Program-made: the position numbers and the translations under genes
Shown: one piece after another, positions 1-9,547 of the stretch
Position numbering within the stretch: position 1 is the stretch's first letter
How the letters are laid out: every line of letters starts with the position of its first letter
From: Sepiola atlantica
Lineage: Eukaryota > Mollusca > Cephalopoda > Sepiida > Sepiolidae
Direction of reading: 5' to 3'
NCBI GenBank assembly: GCA_963556195.1
Contig: OY744537.1
Span: 20,421,726 to 20,485,725 of the forward strand
Length of the DNA stretch: 64,000 nt
Notes under the pieces: model-generated
What the model saw: only the letters and a program-made list of their open reading frames with translations
The model's database searches: none
What the model was told of the DNA's origin: nothing

Positions 1-239
1 GTAAGATAAATACAATCCTTGACTTTGGAATGTGACAAAATCTTGTTATATATATATATATCTATATATATATATCATTGGTAGAACTTGTTACTGAGTA
101 TTGATTCCTTTCTCATCATCTATGTGCAGACTTTCTTTTACAGCTAAAAGGACCAAAAGTCTCCAACAAATTTCAAATAAATTGTGGTTGGTTAGACTAG
201 CCATTGTCACAACCTATGTTTTCTTGCTTGTTATTTTTC

Positions 240-548
240 AGTAAACTGAGCAGTGGAATTTTCTCTTTCTGGAGCTTTCCAACACTACAACCACTGATCA
301 TCACTTTGGTCTTGGTAACATTCACTCTCAGACCTTTACTTTCCATAGCATCCCTTCAAGTCTTTAACTTAATAAGTAGACCTTCAATTGTTTCATAGTA
401 CTTACCTGTGAACCAATGAAAGGTCTATTTGTTAAGTTAAAGACTTGGGGGAATGCTATGGAGGGTGAATGTTACCGAGACCAAAGTAATGATCAGTGGT
501 TGTAGTGTTTGAAAGATCCCAGAAAGAGGAAAATTCCTCTACTCAGTT
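240..548. repeat. Inverted pair of LINE reverse-transcriptase fragments
   Basis: Left arm 240-383 (minus sense) and right arm 421-548 (plus sense) are inverted copies of the same LINE segment, separated by about 38 bp. The left arm, read on the minus strand, gives GLRVNVTKTKVMISGCSVGK, the segment just after the RT active site in many animal LINEs. The right arm is the same segment with a frameshift. A transcript through here could fold into a roughly 130-bp hairpin with mismatches. Confidence 0.78.
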
Positions 549-1060
549 TGTGGAAATGGAGTCGGATGCAACTCAATTTTTTGTGTTACTTGTAAGCATT
601 GGGTATGTAAGATGTGCAGCGGGATTACTTGTAGGTTGAAAGAGGATAACCAGTTTGTGTGTAAGAAGTGTAAGAGAATGAAGATGGATGAGAACTCAGA
701 TGTGGAGAAAGCATATTTGGATGGCGAAGCTATTGAGGTTCTCAAGAAGTTTTGTTTCTATGATGATACAATTAGGGCACAGGGAGGAGCAGGTGCTAGT
801 ATTGCCAGAGTTAGGAGTGGATGGAGTAAGTTCAGGGAACTTATGCCATTATTAACCAGCAGAGTGTTACCACTGTCGATTAAAGGAAGAATCTATCTAA
901 TATTGTGGGGTACGAAGTGTAATGATGTATGGAAGTGAAACCTGGTCAGTGAGGGTTGAGGATATGTGTTGCATGGAGAAAAATGATATGAGAATGATAT
1001 GATGGGTGTGTAATGCGAGTCTTCAAGACAGGCTTGGATCTGAGGAAGATTAAATCACTT
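410..1060 (+). pseudogene. Non-LTR retrotransposon RT, C-terminal remnant
   Basis: In order the region reads: a TKVMISG-type segment, a Cys-rich segment (CVTCKHWVCKMCSGITC, FVCKKCKR), then FCFYDDTIRAQGGAGASIAR, SKFRELMPLLTSRVLPLSIK, a YGSETWSV-like segment in another frame, and SLQDRLGSEED. This order (CK-C zinc-like segment, GGGAE-R, FRELxPLLTSRG, YGSETW) is typical of the C-terminal half of a widespread animal LINE ORF2. There are internal stops and at least two frame changes, so it is dead. Confidence 0.75.
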
Positions 1061-1350
1061 TCACTAATACCCTTGGGAAAGGTATCCATCCATATACCCT
1101 CTCTCCAGCTACGGATTAAAACGTAAGGAAGACTAGAATTTGTTGTGCAACTATTGTAGGAGAAGGAAAACTCCTAATAACATCAGTATTTCTCCGTTTT
1201 CCCAGCATTGTTTCCAGTTGTCCTGGACTTCTTGCCACTGGACTCGGACAATACCGGTTCATAAGAGATGCGGTTACAGATTAAGCAACCCTTGCCTCAC
1301 TATAGACTTTCCATGCAGCCACACTTACAGGAGGTATCCATTATCTCTCA
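1050..1350 (-). repeat. Dispersed repeat (copy 1), unknown class
   Basis: On the minus strand it starts near GAGAGATAATGGATACCTCC and matches 43437-43760 (plus strand) through GTGTGGCTGCA, TGAGTCCAGTGGCAAG, GACTGGAAACAATGC and CCTTTCC-AAGGGTATTAGT. A 20-base piece of its start also occurs at 32812-32832. It could be a SINE or an untranslated part of a larger retroelement. The open frame across it is a chance frame. Confidence 0.7.
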
Positions 1351-1543
1351 ATACTGAAAAGTCTTCTTTTTTTTTTCCATTTTTTTTTTTCATTACAGCT
1401 AATCATTCTCAAAAGTCAAACCCTAATTCCCTAGTTATCTCTTGCCTTAGATGTCTGTTATCCATAAATAAGTCATATCAAAATGCCATTCAGTTCAAAT
1501 TGCTTAAGCAAGGGTCAAGCAACTGAACTGTTCTGATAAATAA

Positions 1544-1578
<35 letters not shown>

Positions 1579-2220
1579 AGAAATATCCCCATTGGCACAA
1601 AATATTTTATAAAGCTATCAGATGCAATGGACTGGATGCAGTCTAGAGATTATAGAAACTATTAATAATATTTAACCGAGAAAATTTGCAGAAAGTTGCC
1701 ATGAGCAAATATTACAATTATAAAGCAAATTTTTTTTTTTTTCATATTAATTTTTATTCACATTAATATTATAAACTAGCTAAAGTACCTGCCAAATCAG
1801 AGGTAAAAAAAAATGACTCTTCATTTTTTTTTATAGTATCACTTAACTAATCATCTTCAAACCTTCCTACTTCTGTCCTCCCCTCTCTTGTCTAGCCGAT
1901 ACTAACTCAAAGGGTCACGGGTCGTCAACTAGACAAACTGCCTAGACCCTTGGAAACCTAGTAATCTCTAAAAACCTCCAGACTCTTTTAGAAAAGTAAA
2001 AACTTGTAGCAAAAAATATCGATTTACTTTTTCTTTTTATCCGAATTAAATTATTTTACAGTTAAATGGTAATTTATAAGATAAATCTGGTATCTTTATC
2101 TGCCCGAGTATGCAATTTAAAATAAGACCCTATTCCAAGATCAAACACAAATAAATAAAAATGTTTACAAGTAACCCAAGAGTGGTATCACTTTTGTATT
2201 AGATTTTACAATAATATTGT

Positions 2221-2455
2221 AGGGCCTTTATTTTTGGGGCTAGGAGCAAAGTATAGTATCTGTTTTGATACTACATCTTTTCTGTCCTCAGTCAGTGAAG
2301 GAGAAATCCTTTTAGACTGAGGCAATTTTAATTTTTGTCTCAATTCAGAGTGCTCCTTTTTGGGGAGCTGGATTTTCTCCACATTAAAAACTGACCTTGT
2401 GTCTAACTATGCCCTCGTGGGAATGCAAAGTAAACAGGAACATCCATAGACGGCA
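2221..2455 (+). mobile_element. U2-headed short element, family 2 (copy F)
   Basis: The head GGCTAGGAGCAAAGTATAG plus TATCTGTT is a diverged U2 snRNA 5' sequence. The body differs from the main family, but the tail CCACATTAAAAACTGACC then TTGTGTCTAACTATGCCCTC echoes the main family's tail (CTGGCCTTGTGCCTAACTCC). The same tail occurs alone at 27640-27745 and 53995-54092. The empty-site comparison with 4028 supports insertion. Confidence 0.6.
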
Positions 2456-2639
2456 AATATTTTATTTATAACTTGAAAATGAAAAATTATAGAAATCAAA
2501 AAATAAATAAAGAGAATATAAATGGTAATATGGTGTTCAGGGTTGGGAGCAGGATTACACAGTGATCCTCATTCATTCCCGGGCAACACCAGGGATGTTT
2601 GCTAGTAAATAACATATAAATATAGTGGCTCTGCCCCTC

Positions 2640-2947
2640 GACGTAAATTCACTAGACTAACTCGACATTCTACTAAATCTCATTCATTCACTGTGGAGGT
2701 CCCCAGATGCCGGAGAGCATTCTACTCAAATAGCTTCTTTCCTCGTGCTGCTGGCCTCTGGAACTCCCTCCCTGCCCCCTGTTTCCCCGACAGTACTGAC
2801 ATGCAGAAATTTAAAACTAATGTAAACAGACATCTCGCTGCTCAGATCCCAATTTAAGCTGAACCACTAATCCTTCTCCCCCTTTCCTTTTTCTCAGTAG
2901 CCCCTTACGTTTACAGTGGCGTCCTGCCTTGTTTGGGGTGAATCATG

Positions 2948-2986
<39 letters not shown>
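2640..2986 (+). mobile_element. Poly(A) LINE family, 5'-truncated 3' end (copy 1)
   Basis: Coding-like sequence gives PFTVEVPRCRRAFYSNSFFP, RAAGLWNSLPAPCFPDSTD and QKFKTNVNRHLAAQIPI then TAA. A 3' UTR follows ending TTGTTTGGGGTGAATCATG and an A-run of about 37. The 'AGLWNSLP' C-terminus and poly(A) tail are typical of non-LTR retrotransposons of the Jockey/CR1-like assemblage; the exact clade is undetermined. The 5' truncation is the usual result of incomplete target-primed reverse transcription. This is the only plus-strand copy of five in the window. Confidence 0.85.
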
Positions 2987-2990
<4 letters not shown>

Positions 2991-3479
2991 AAATGAGGCT
3001 GTGAATTGTACTAATGAGTCACCTAGTGTGCCCACTACATTACAAGCTAATATGGACAAAATGGGTATTAACCCTAACCCGACGAATTAGATTGTGCAAT
3101 GTTTCTGCAATGGCACACAAGATTGGTAGTCAAAGAGTTGATGGCAAATCTGATAAAGGCAACCACTAGTGACAGGTTGTGCTGCCGGAGAAGACGCATT
3201 CATACCAAGAATTGCAATTATTCCGAGTGATACTTTATTTAGTTTGTAACGGTTAACTTTTCTAGTCAGAATATGTTTAATGACGAGGAGAAATTAGATA
3301 ACAGCTTTTGCCCCAACTAATTAAACATTCCCACGTCAGGAGTTGGATAACCAAATTTATCACATATATCCTGGATATGGAATGACAAAGAATATCGTTT
3401 ATCCAGAAGCTTTGTTATAAAAAGCTATACTATATTTATGGTGTCTTTGTTTCTTCGTCCGGAGATTTTTTAACAAAGA

Positions 3480-3950
3480 TATTTTATTTAGTCACCATTT
3501 ATCAAGGCTAGAAGCCACTCTAGGATAAGAGTTAATGAGATGGATAGATTGTCAGTTGAATGATGAAGAATATTATGAGAGAATTGCAAATAATGAATGG
3601 AATTAATTGAATTTGATGACTCATGAGGACAGTTTATAACAAGTGTTTGTTGACATTAGATTTGAAGATGACCGGAAGTTCTTGGAAAGAAATTATGTTC
3701 ATAGAAATTTTGTTTGATGTTAGGCATATGGAGGAGGAAAGGATAGTTCTTTACAGTTGTTGAAGGAAGACGAGTTCTTGCTGTGAATGTCTTACGAGTA
3801 GGAACCAAAGATTAAAACTCAGTCGAACACCTTCCATAAAAATAATGATAAAGTAGAGAAAGACTAGCAACGTCTCTTCTGTAAGAAAGAGGCCGTATAC
3901 CCACTAGATTGCAAAGTTGATTTTGAACAATTCAAAACAAAGCCCTATAC
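3480..3950 (+). pseudogene. Possible retroelement gag-like relic (paired with 54165-54300)
   Basis: The stretch shares with 54165-54300 the order TCACCA-TTATCAAGG, GGATAAGAGTTAATGAGATG, TTGAATGATGA-GAATATTATG and ATGAATGGAAT. Translated, that gives LNDEEYYER-like residues. A later FCKKE-x-C motif vaguely recalls a zinc-knuckle region. Stops in every frame exclude function. The gag label is a guess; the repeat relationship is what the sequence shows. Confidence 0.35.
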
Positions 3951-4279
3951 CAAGCTATACACAACTTATAGAGTAACATTTTAAATAGGAATCCAATGAT
4001 GGTATTTATCTAGCATTAGGGAATTTTACAATAATATTGTGAGGTCTGCATTGTCACCGGACATTCATAAACAGCAAAGAGAATATTTTTACTTAATTGT
4101 ATTAATAACTTGAAAATTGAAAATATGATTAAAAATGGTTATATATGGTTCAGGGCTAGAAGCAGGGGTATATACACAGAGGTTCACGTTCATTCCTGGA
4201 CAATATCGTTCATATAAAAATTATCTAGTATTCATATAAAAATTATTCATAGCAAATATATGCTTCTTCTGATTGCATA

Positions 4280-5055
4280 TTTTTCCAAGCCTGGGAGAAT
4301 GGTATCATGGTGAATGAACATATCCTACACTGACCTCCAAAGGAGGAGGTAAGGACCAATAGGATTGTATCATGATGAACGACCCCCCTCTTCAACCAAA
4401 AAAGAGGAGTTAATACCTGATAGTATCATGACAACATAAAAGATACAACACAACGACCCCTCCCCCCAAAAAAAAGAAAAAGGAGATGGTAATCCTAGAA
4501 CAATGGTATCATGCATACAAACATATACTATACTGACCCCCTTCCCCAACAAAGAGGAATATATCATGAAAAATGAAAATATACTACACTGGCCTCCAAA
4601 GGAGGAAATAAAGCCTGGGAAGATTCACCTCCCTAAAAAAGGAGGCGATAATTCCTTGAGAATGGTATCATGATGAACGAATATATACTGCACTACTCCC
4701 CAAAGGAGAAGGTAATACCTTGTAGGATGGTATCATGACAACAGAACAGATACCACACTACCCTTCCAAAATAGATGAGGTAATAATTGGGAGGGTCTCT
4801 CCATAGAAGGAGATGGTAATGTCTGCGAGTATGGTATCACGGCAAAAAAAAGATACTACATTGCCCCACCTCACCCCAGCCCACAAAAAAGGAGAAAATG
4901 ATCTCATGACAGCAGAACAGATACTACATTACCCACTACCTCAAAGGAGGATGTAATACTTGGGAGGATTACCCCCACCCCCCTTAAAAAGGGGAAGAGG
5001 TAATTACTGGAAGGGCAGTCTAATGACAACAGAACCGATACTACACTACCCATCC
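4280..5055. repeat. Degenerate tandem array related to the U2-headed element
   Basis: About nine irregular units contain, in order, TGGTATCATGACAACAGAAC, AGATACTACACT (the inverse of U2 AGTGTAGTATCT), then CTCCAAAGGAGGAGGTAATA and CCTGGGAG. The U2-like box occurs near 4323, 4441, 4527, 4577, 4684, 4748, 4852, 4919 and 5037. Its spacing alternates short (50-86) and long (104-118), giving an underlying period of about 170 bp. The GGAGG...GCCTGGGAGG...CACCTCC portion matches the body of the dispersed U2-headed element (for example 45118-45142). The array ends about 100 bp before a forward-oriented U2 head at 5155. Confidence 0.75.
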
Positions 5056-5154
5056 AATTAAAAGATAATATAATAATAGATTAAATCAGTTTTTTTTTTT
5101 TTTCATTCATTTAAAAATGTCTAGTCATAAAAATATTATTTTTTTTATAGTTCC

Positions 5155-5220
5155 GTGGCCTTTTGGCTAAGATTAAAGTGTAGTATCTGTTCTCAGCATC
5201 CCGGTGATATTAGACGTTTT
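5155..5220 (+). repeat. U2 snRNA 5'-end-like sequence (isolated head)
   Basis: GTGGCCTTTTGGCTAAGATT then AAAGTGTAGTATCTGTTCT matches the first ~40 nt of U2 snRNA with one extra A in the AGTGTAG context. The remaining U2 (Sm site, stems II-IV) is absent, so it is not a functional snRNA gene. The extra A is shared with the head at 52267. Confidence 0.75.
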
Positions 5221-5410
5221 ACTATGGCCGAAAATATTGTGTATATATAAGAAAATATATGACAATGTAAATTATAAATGTATATTACAGAATATTAATT
5301 TATTAGAAACTGTTTAAAAAATAAATATGCAAAATAGGAATACCTAAAACTGTTTGTGGGTGTTTGCAAATTACTATATAGACAGTATTTCAAAATTTTA
5401 TGTTGTATCA

Positions 5411-5742
5411 TTGATACACGCCATAAACTGGTATCGTCTTGGCCTTCGGGGCTTGATTTACGCCGGTCTATGGGTCTGTCCTGTGCAGTTCTAGAAGGTC
5501 CACCCTCCCAGGCTTTGCCTCCCCTCTTTGGGGAGGAGTAAGTTTGTTGCTTACTGCCTGAGGCGCCCCTACCGGGGAATGCCGACGGGGCTGCCCAGGC
5601 AATTTTTAATGGCCAGAGTGCTCACCTTCTTGGGCGCTGGGTTTTCAAACCCCACTTTCCCGACCCGAGCCTGGGTCACATCTTACTTGTGGGAGTAAGA
5701 TAAACCTGGCCTTGTGCCTAACCTCCTGGAGAGGTAAATAAA
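5411..5742 (+). mobile_element. U2-headed SINE family, body copy lacking the head (copy B)
   Basis: The 332-bp body begins GATACACGCCATAAACTGG, passes CTTGGCCTTCGGGGCTTGAT, GTCCTGTGCAGTTCTAG, CCTGAGGCGCCCCTACCGGG and CACATCTTACTTGTGGGAGT, and ends GCCTAACCTCCTGGAGAGG. ATGTTGTATCA at 5400-5410 is repeated at 5743-5753, an 11-bp target duplication. The copy starts just after the point where copy A has its U2 head, so this is 5' truncation. Any ORF here is a chance frame. Confidence 0.85.
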
Positions 5743-6129
5743 ATGTTGTATCACCGAATCAAATAAGCATAACCCATTTTTATGTTGATATAGTTAGAGT
5801 AGATGGAGAAAACGTTTACATTTATTCATTTAGATAAAAAATATTTATAATACTCATACCATAATAGAACTAAAAAAATAAATGAATTAGCAATCGGATT
5901 CTTTAATCCTGAAATTTTAGATGGCTGGTGTGATTACTTAGTTGGACAAAGCCAGGTACATATGCTGGTCTTTTTAAATTTTTTAATTAAAGCTTTCAGT
6001 TCAAACAATAGTTAAACCTTTAAACCAGAGGTATAAGTTTTTAAAATTTTTTTAATTTTAACAAATAGAAAAAACAAATGAGATTAATAGCTAGACAGAG
6101 AATGATAAGAAATTAATTTTCCATATCTA

Positions 6130-6560
6130 TATAATAATTTCTATAAATTTAATATATAAAGTAAAGTGAGTCTGTTTCTCAGCTATATAAAGAAAATGTA
6201 TGTTAATTTAATTTCTTTAAAAAAAATATTTATCCTCCTCAGAAGATTTTTTCAAATGGATACATTTTTCAATAATGACCTAGATAGAAGCAGCAGCAGC
6301 AGCAGATCTGTGTATGAAAAAGAGAGAAAAGAAGTCTTGATGTCCTTTTTGCTTTCTTTCCCTCCCTAGGAGAGAGAGAAAGGACAGCCTGCTTTATGTA
6401 TTGAATTAATAGCATCACCATATCATACTTGTCTAAGTGGGCAGTTTGTAGAGACAGAGTTTTTGAGTTCAAACCTCAACGAGGGCATAATTATTTTTAC
6501 CCTGATTTTGTCCCGAAATGAACTTTGACACATCAAATTACAATATTAGGCAGATTGCTT
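6130..6560 (+). repeat. AT-rich repeat with Helitron-like start and tRNA-like segment
   Basis: ATATATAAAGTAAAGTGAGT at about 6151 matches the start of the elements at 8103 and 35560. At 6425-6485, ACTTGTCTAAGTGGGCAG and GAGTTCAAACCTCAACGAGG resemble A- and B-box-like parts of a tRNA-derived SINE. Neither boundary is certain. Confidence 0.35.
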
Positions 6561-7495
6561 AGTTTTACTTTTATTTTTTCTGTAATCTATGTAATTTACA
6601 GAAATTAAGACCCGGGCGATGCAGAATAGCCCTGCTTATAATATAAAAATTGTGGAGATTTTTTTTTTTTTGATTTTTTTTTTTTTTTTTAGATTCTCCT
6701 CTTTAATGGTCTTATTTTCATATTGATGGATAATTAAATTACATAAATTGATAGAAAAATTATAACTGTGTTTCATCGAAACGTTTCTGACGCGATGCAT
6801 ATATCTGACAAAAATAGGATCCAAATATGACATGTTTATACAATCTGTGTTCAGGTACATGAAATTACACTACTTGTACCTGATTTACCTACCTTGGATG
6901 AATCTTTAATGTTAGAAAATAGTATAAGTACACTAAAATAAAAATTGAACGAAAACATAGTGATCTATGCGGAGAAACATGTTAACAATCAGACAGCCAG
7001 CTTGTAGTAACGGTTTAGAGCTACTTTTGATCTGTTACTAAATAAAGACAATATCTTAAAGGTCTAACCCTTAATTTATTTATTTTTTTTATTAAAATAA
7101 TATCACAGGGATATTACAATAATTATCCTGATTGTCAAAATGATTGTGCAAAGAGTGATCGTGTTGGACATGAAAAACAACTGAATTGTGGTTTTCAGGA
7201 AAACCGGTATCAAAGGCATTTTATAAAATTGCTAGAGTACCCATTCAATACGAAATTGACAGAGAGAAATCTTACATTTTTTCGAACAAGTAAATCAAGC
7301 GTTGAAAAAACAAAAACAAACATAAAATGTATTTCCCTTTAAACAATGAACTATTTACATCATACTCATTAACTATTATCTTATCAACAATGATCATTTA
7401 TTGCTATTTTACATCAAGCGACAACAAAGAAGTATCACTTTTTATACAATATTTAAAAAGCTGAATCGACTGAATCATCTTTCTTAGTGTTATGC

Positions 7496-7522
<27 letters not shown>

Positions 7523-7526
<4 letters not shown>

Positions 7527-7870
7527 GTTATGAAAATATATTTATGGCAAATAAGCTACACAGAGGCTTCCGCGTTTCATCCCCGTAGGGAATCGTTAAG
7601 CTAAAATGTATGAAGTTTGTATTGCAGGGTGTTCTTATATATACACGTGGTGTTTAGTCTAGCTAGTTAACCAATCGGATTCTTTGTTATTCTCTTAGTC
7701 AATCGTTGGGCTTCTCACAAACAAAGGTTTGGTTGATTTTACTTCCTACTTCCTATTCTATTGGGGCCCATCCCTGTTTCCTTGTGTCGAAATAATGGGT
7801 GACCTTATTTTAACATGTGCTTGCTTGTATTTTTATTTTAGGTTTTAGTTTAGTTTAATTTTTTTTATTT
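7523..7870 (+). mobile_element. Promoter-containing repeat inserted next to (TA)n (copy 1)
   Basis: It starts GTAAGTTATGAAAATATATT directly at the end of an (AT)n tract and runs through GCTTCCGCGTTTCATCCCCG, TATATATACACGTGGTGTTT, CTAGTTAACCAATCGGATTC and GGTGACCTTATTTTAACATG. It is collinear, inverted, with 54769-55183 but lacks the second terminal repeat. Confidence 0.7.
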
Positions 7871-8102
7871 ATTATGTATTTTTAACCTAAGGTAAATTTT
7901 TATTCTGTGTAAGCAGTTATTTGCTATTTCACTTCTACAGTTTAATAGGTTTTGGAGGTCTTTAAAGTTTAAGATTTCAAATTTCTCATTCAGACACAAT
8001 CTACACAGGTCATCTAAATTTTTACCTTTTTATTTTAGTGTGTGTATATATATATATGTATATATATATATATACACTAAAATAGAGATGTAACATATAT
8101 TA

Positions 8103-8498
8103 TTATCTCATATATAAAGTAAAGTCAGTCTTTCTTGATTTTTGTTATTAGTAGCTTTCTTCCTATGAAATCAATATTTGATTATGGTTCGTCAGTTCTT
8201 TTGCCGGATTGTTGCAGCATGTTGTCAAAAAACGATAAAATGTAATTTGATTTAATTCCTCCAGAAAATACTTTAACCAGGTTGGAATTATTTTAATATG
8301 GATGCCATTTAAAAAAAAAAAGAACGAATGTAACTATGTGTATTTGTCAATACAGAGTTACTTACATTGGTTTGGAACAAAAAAAATAGTATTTTGGAAA
8401 AAAATAAATAATAACAGCATAGTTTAAAGAGAAAATAAAAACAACATAAAATGAATAGCAAGTAAAAACACTGCCGGACAATGCCGTGTAAGTAAAGC
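8103..8498 (+). mobile_element. Non-autonomous Helitron-like element (family 2), in the CHERP intron
   Basis: It starts TCTCATATATAAAGTAAAGT and ends ACTGCCGGACAATGCCGTGT AAGTAAAGCTAGCTG. A GC-rich imperfect hairpin followed by a CTAG-like end is typical of Helitrons. The same start and a similar end flank 35560-35806. There is no coding capacity, and classification is by end structure only. Confidence 0.5.
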
Positions 8499-8606
8499 TA
8501 GCTGTCGATAAAAAAAAATTTTTTTTAAATGATAATATAAATAAGCAACTAATTACAATAAACAGTTTATGACCCAAGAGGTGAAAAGTTTTCAAATTAT
8601 CTTTAC

Positions 8607-8787
8607 CAGTCTGTGGAGGAGGACCTCCTCCCTGCTGCAGCAGCTGTAATTGCTGCTGCCGTTGTTGGAGTTGGATGTTCAGGTGAGATGCAAAGTCTCG
8701 ATGCTGTTTCTGAAGTTGGCCATATTGGGTTTGAATGGCACCAGTGATTTGAGTCACAATGTTACCACATTCAGTGATGAGGTTGGC
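8607..8787 (-). CDS. CHERP: CHERP orthologue, exon encoding the glutamine-rich helix after the CID
   Basis: The exon is 181 nt: 60 codons plus one base. The acceptor is CTCTGTTGGTGCAG and the donor is GTAAAG. It starts ANLITECGNIVTQITGAIQ, passes through QLQKQHRDFASHL and a glutamine-rich run, and ends GGGPPPQT. Human CHERP has the same architecture here (ATLINEYSSVVQPVQ..., then KTQHEEFVTSLAQQQ and a poly-Q/proline tail). The open frame running past the donor is intronic read-through and is not part of the protein. No downstream exon was recognised before the start of the window, so the next intron appears to exceed 8 kb unless a small exon was missed. A partial duplicate of the 5' half lies at 9483-9547. 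Confidence 0.85.
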
Positions 8788-8879
8788 CTGCACCAACAGA
8801 GGTAGAGAAAAAAAAAGGATTTTTCAAGGTAAGGCATTATCTGAATATTACTGAAACATTGGTTATATCTTCATACAAA

Positions 8880-9045
8880 GAGGTGGGATACATACAATTA
8901 TTTTTTTATAAAAAGAGTAAGAGATTAAAGTTACAGAGAAAGAGATTAGAAAAATTAGGATCAGCTACTTTACTAGAGAGAAGAATGAAAGGTGATTTAA
9001 TTGAAACTTTCAAAATAATTAATGGCATTTCTAACTATGACGTTT
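8880..9045 (+). pseudogene. LINE RT fragment (thumb region)
   Basis: RLKLQRKRLEKLGSATLLER then RMKGDLIETFKIINGISNYD is a classic 'RR-RGDLIETFKIxNG' segment found near the C-terminus of Jockey/CR1-type LINE RTs. It is truncated at both sides and breaks off at a T-run. It sits in the CHERP intron between the two halves of the local duplication. Confidence 0.7.
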
Positions 9046-9482
9046 GTTTTTTTTTTTTTTTTTTTTTTAATTTTACCCAAATCTGAATCTAGTAACCAAT
9101 TAATTTTTAAAGTAATATATTTTCAGATATAGTCACCAGATCAAATTAAGAACAGCAGTAGAATAAAATATTTTAGAATGAAATTGGATTAAATAAAAAA
9201 TAATAAAAGGAAAAAAAATTATTTTGCATTTTTGGTAACTATTGGATGAAATATTTAACAGTATTTGATCTGTATAATGACATAGTATTAATAGTGTAAA
9301 TAGTGTGCGTTTTTTTAAGTTACAAAGGAAATGTCAAAAGAGGCATAACAAACAAATAATAACACAGTGTAATTAATACAAAAAAGTTTCTCAAAAGAAA
9401 GGTCACAACTATATTTTTGAAAACTGTTAATAAAATGTGTTTTTAAAATCTAAACATTTGAAAGAACGTAAGAACGTTAGAA

Positions 9483-9547
9483 CATTGGGTTTAAATGGCA
9501 TCAGTCATTTGAGTTACAATGTTACCACATTCAATGATCAGGTTGGC
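9483..9547 (-). pseudogene. Duplicated, broken 5' part of the CHERP Q-rich exon
   Basis: The minus-strand segment repeats the acceptor side and first codons of the exon at 8607-8787. It keeps the polypyrimidine/AG acceptor and reads ANLIIECGNIVTQMTDAI, then TAA where the real exon has CAA (Gln). It lacks the rest of the exon and its donor. The copy extends into the intron (to about 9646, matching 8725-8885), so it is a genomic duplication and not a retrocopy. It lies in the intron upstream of the real exon. Inclusion would truncate CHERP, so it is presumably silent or a poison-exon candidate. Confidence 0.75.

Larger units (their letters stand above)
2125..4220. repeat. Internal duplication: 2125-2600 and 3945-4220
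   Basis: Both blocks contain CCCTAT-CCAAG, then TTTTACAATAATATTGT, then (ATAGACGGCAAATATT / ATAAACAGCAAAGAATATT-like), AACTTGAAAATTGAAAA, and GTTCAGGG-TGGAGCAGG, ending at a CATTCCTGGGACAA-like end. The first block carries about 220 bp of extra sequence, the U2-headed element at 2221-2450, which the second lacks. The second block is therefore an empty-site paralogue. Confidence 0.65.

Noticed and set aside
612..938. 108-codon ORF as a zinc-finger gene
   Set aside because: The Cys-rich motif and the following residues fit a LINE ORF2 C-terminus; stops and frameshifts lie on both sides.
5155..5220. Functional U2 snRNA gene
   Set aside because: Only the first ~40 nt match; no Sm site, no stems II-IV and no upstream proximal element.
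8362..8600. C-terminal half of the 144-codon minus ORF as CHERP protein
   Set aside because: It follows a good GTAAAG donor at 8606 and overlaps a Helitron-like repeat; it is intronic read-through.
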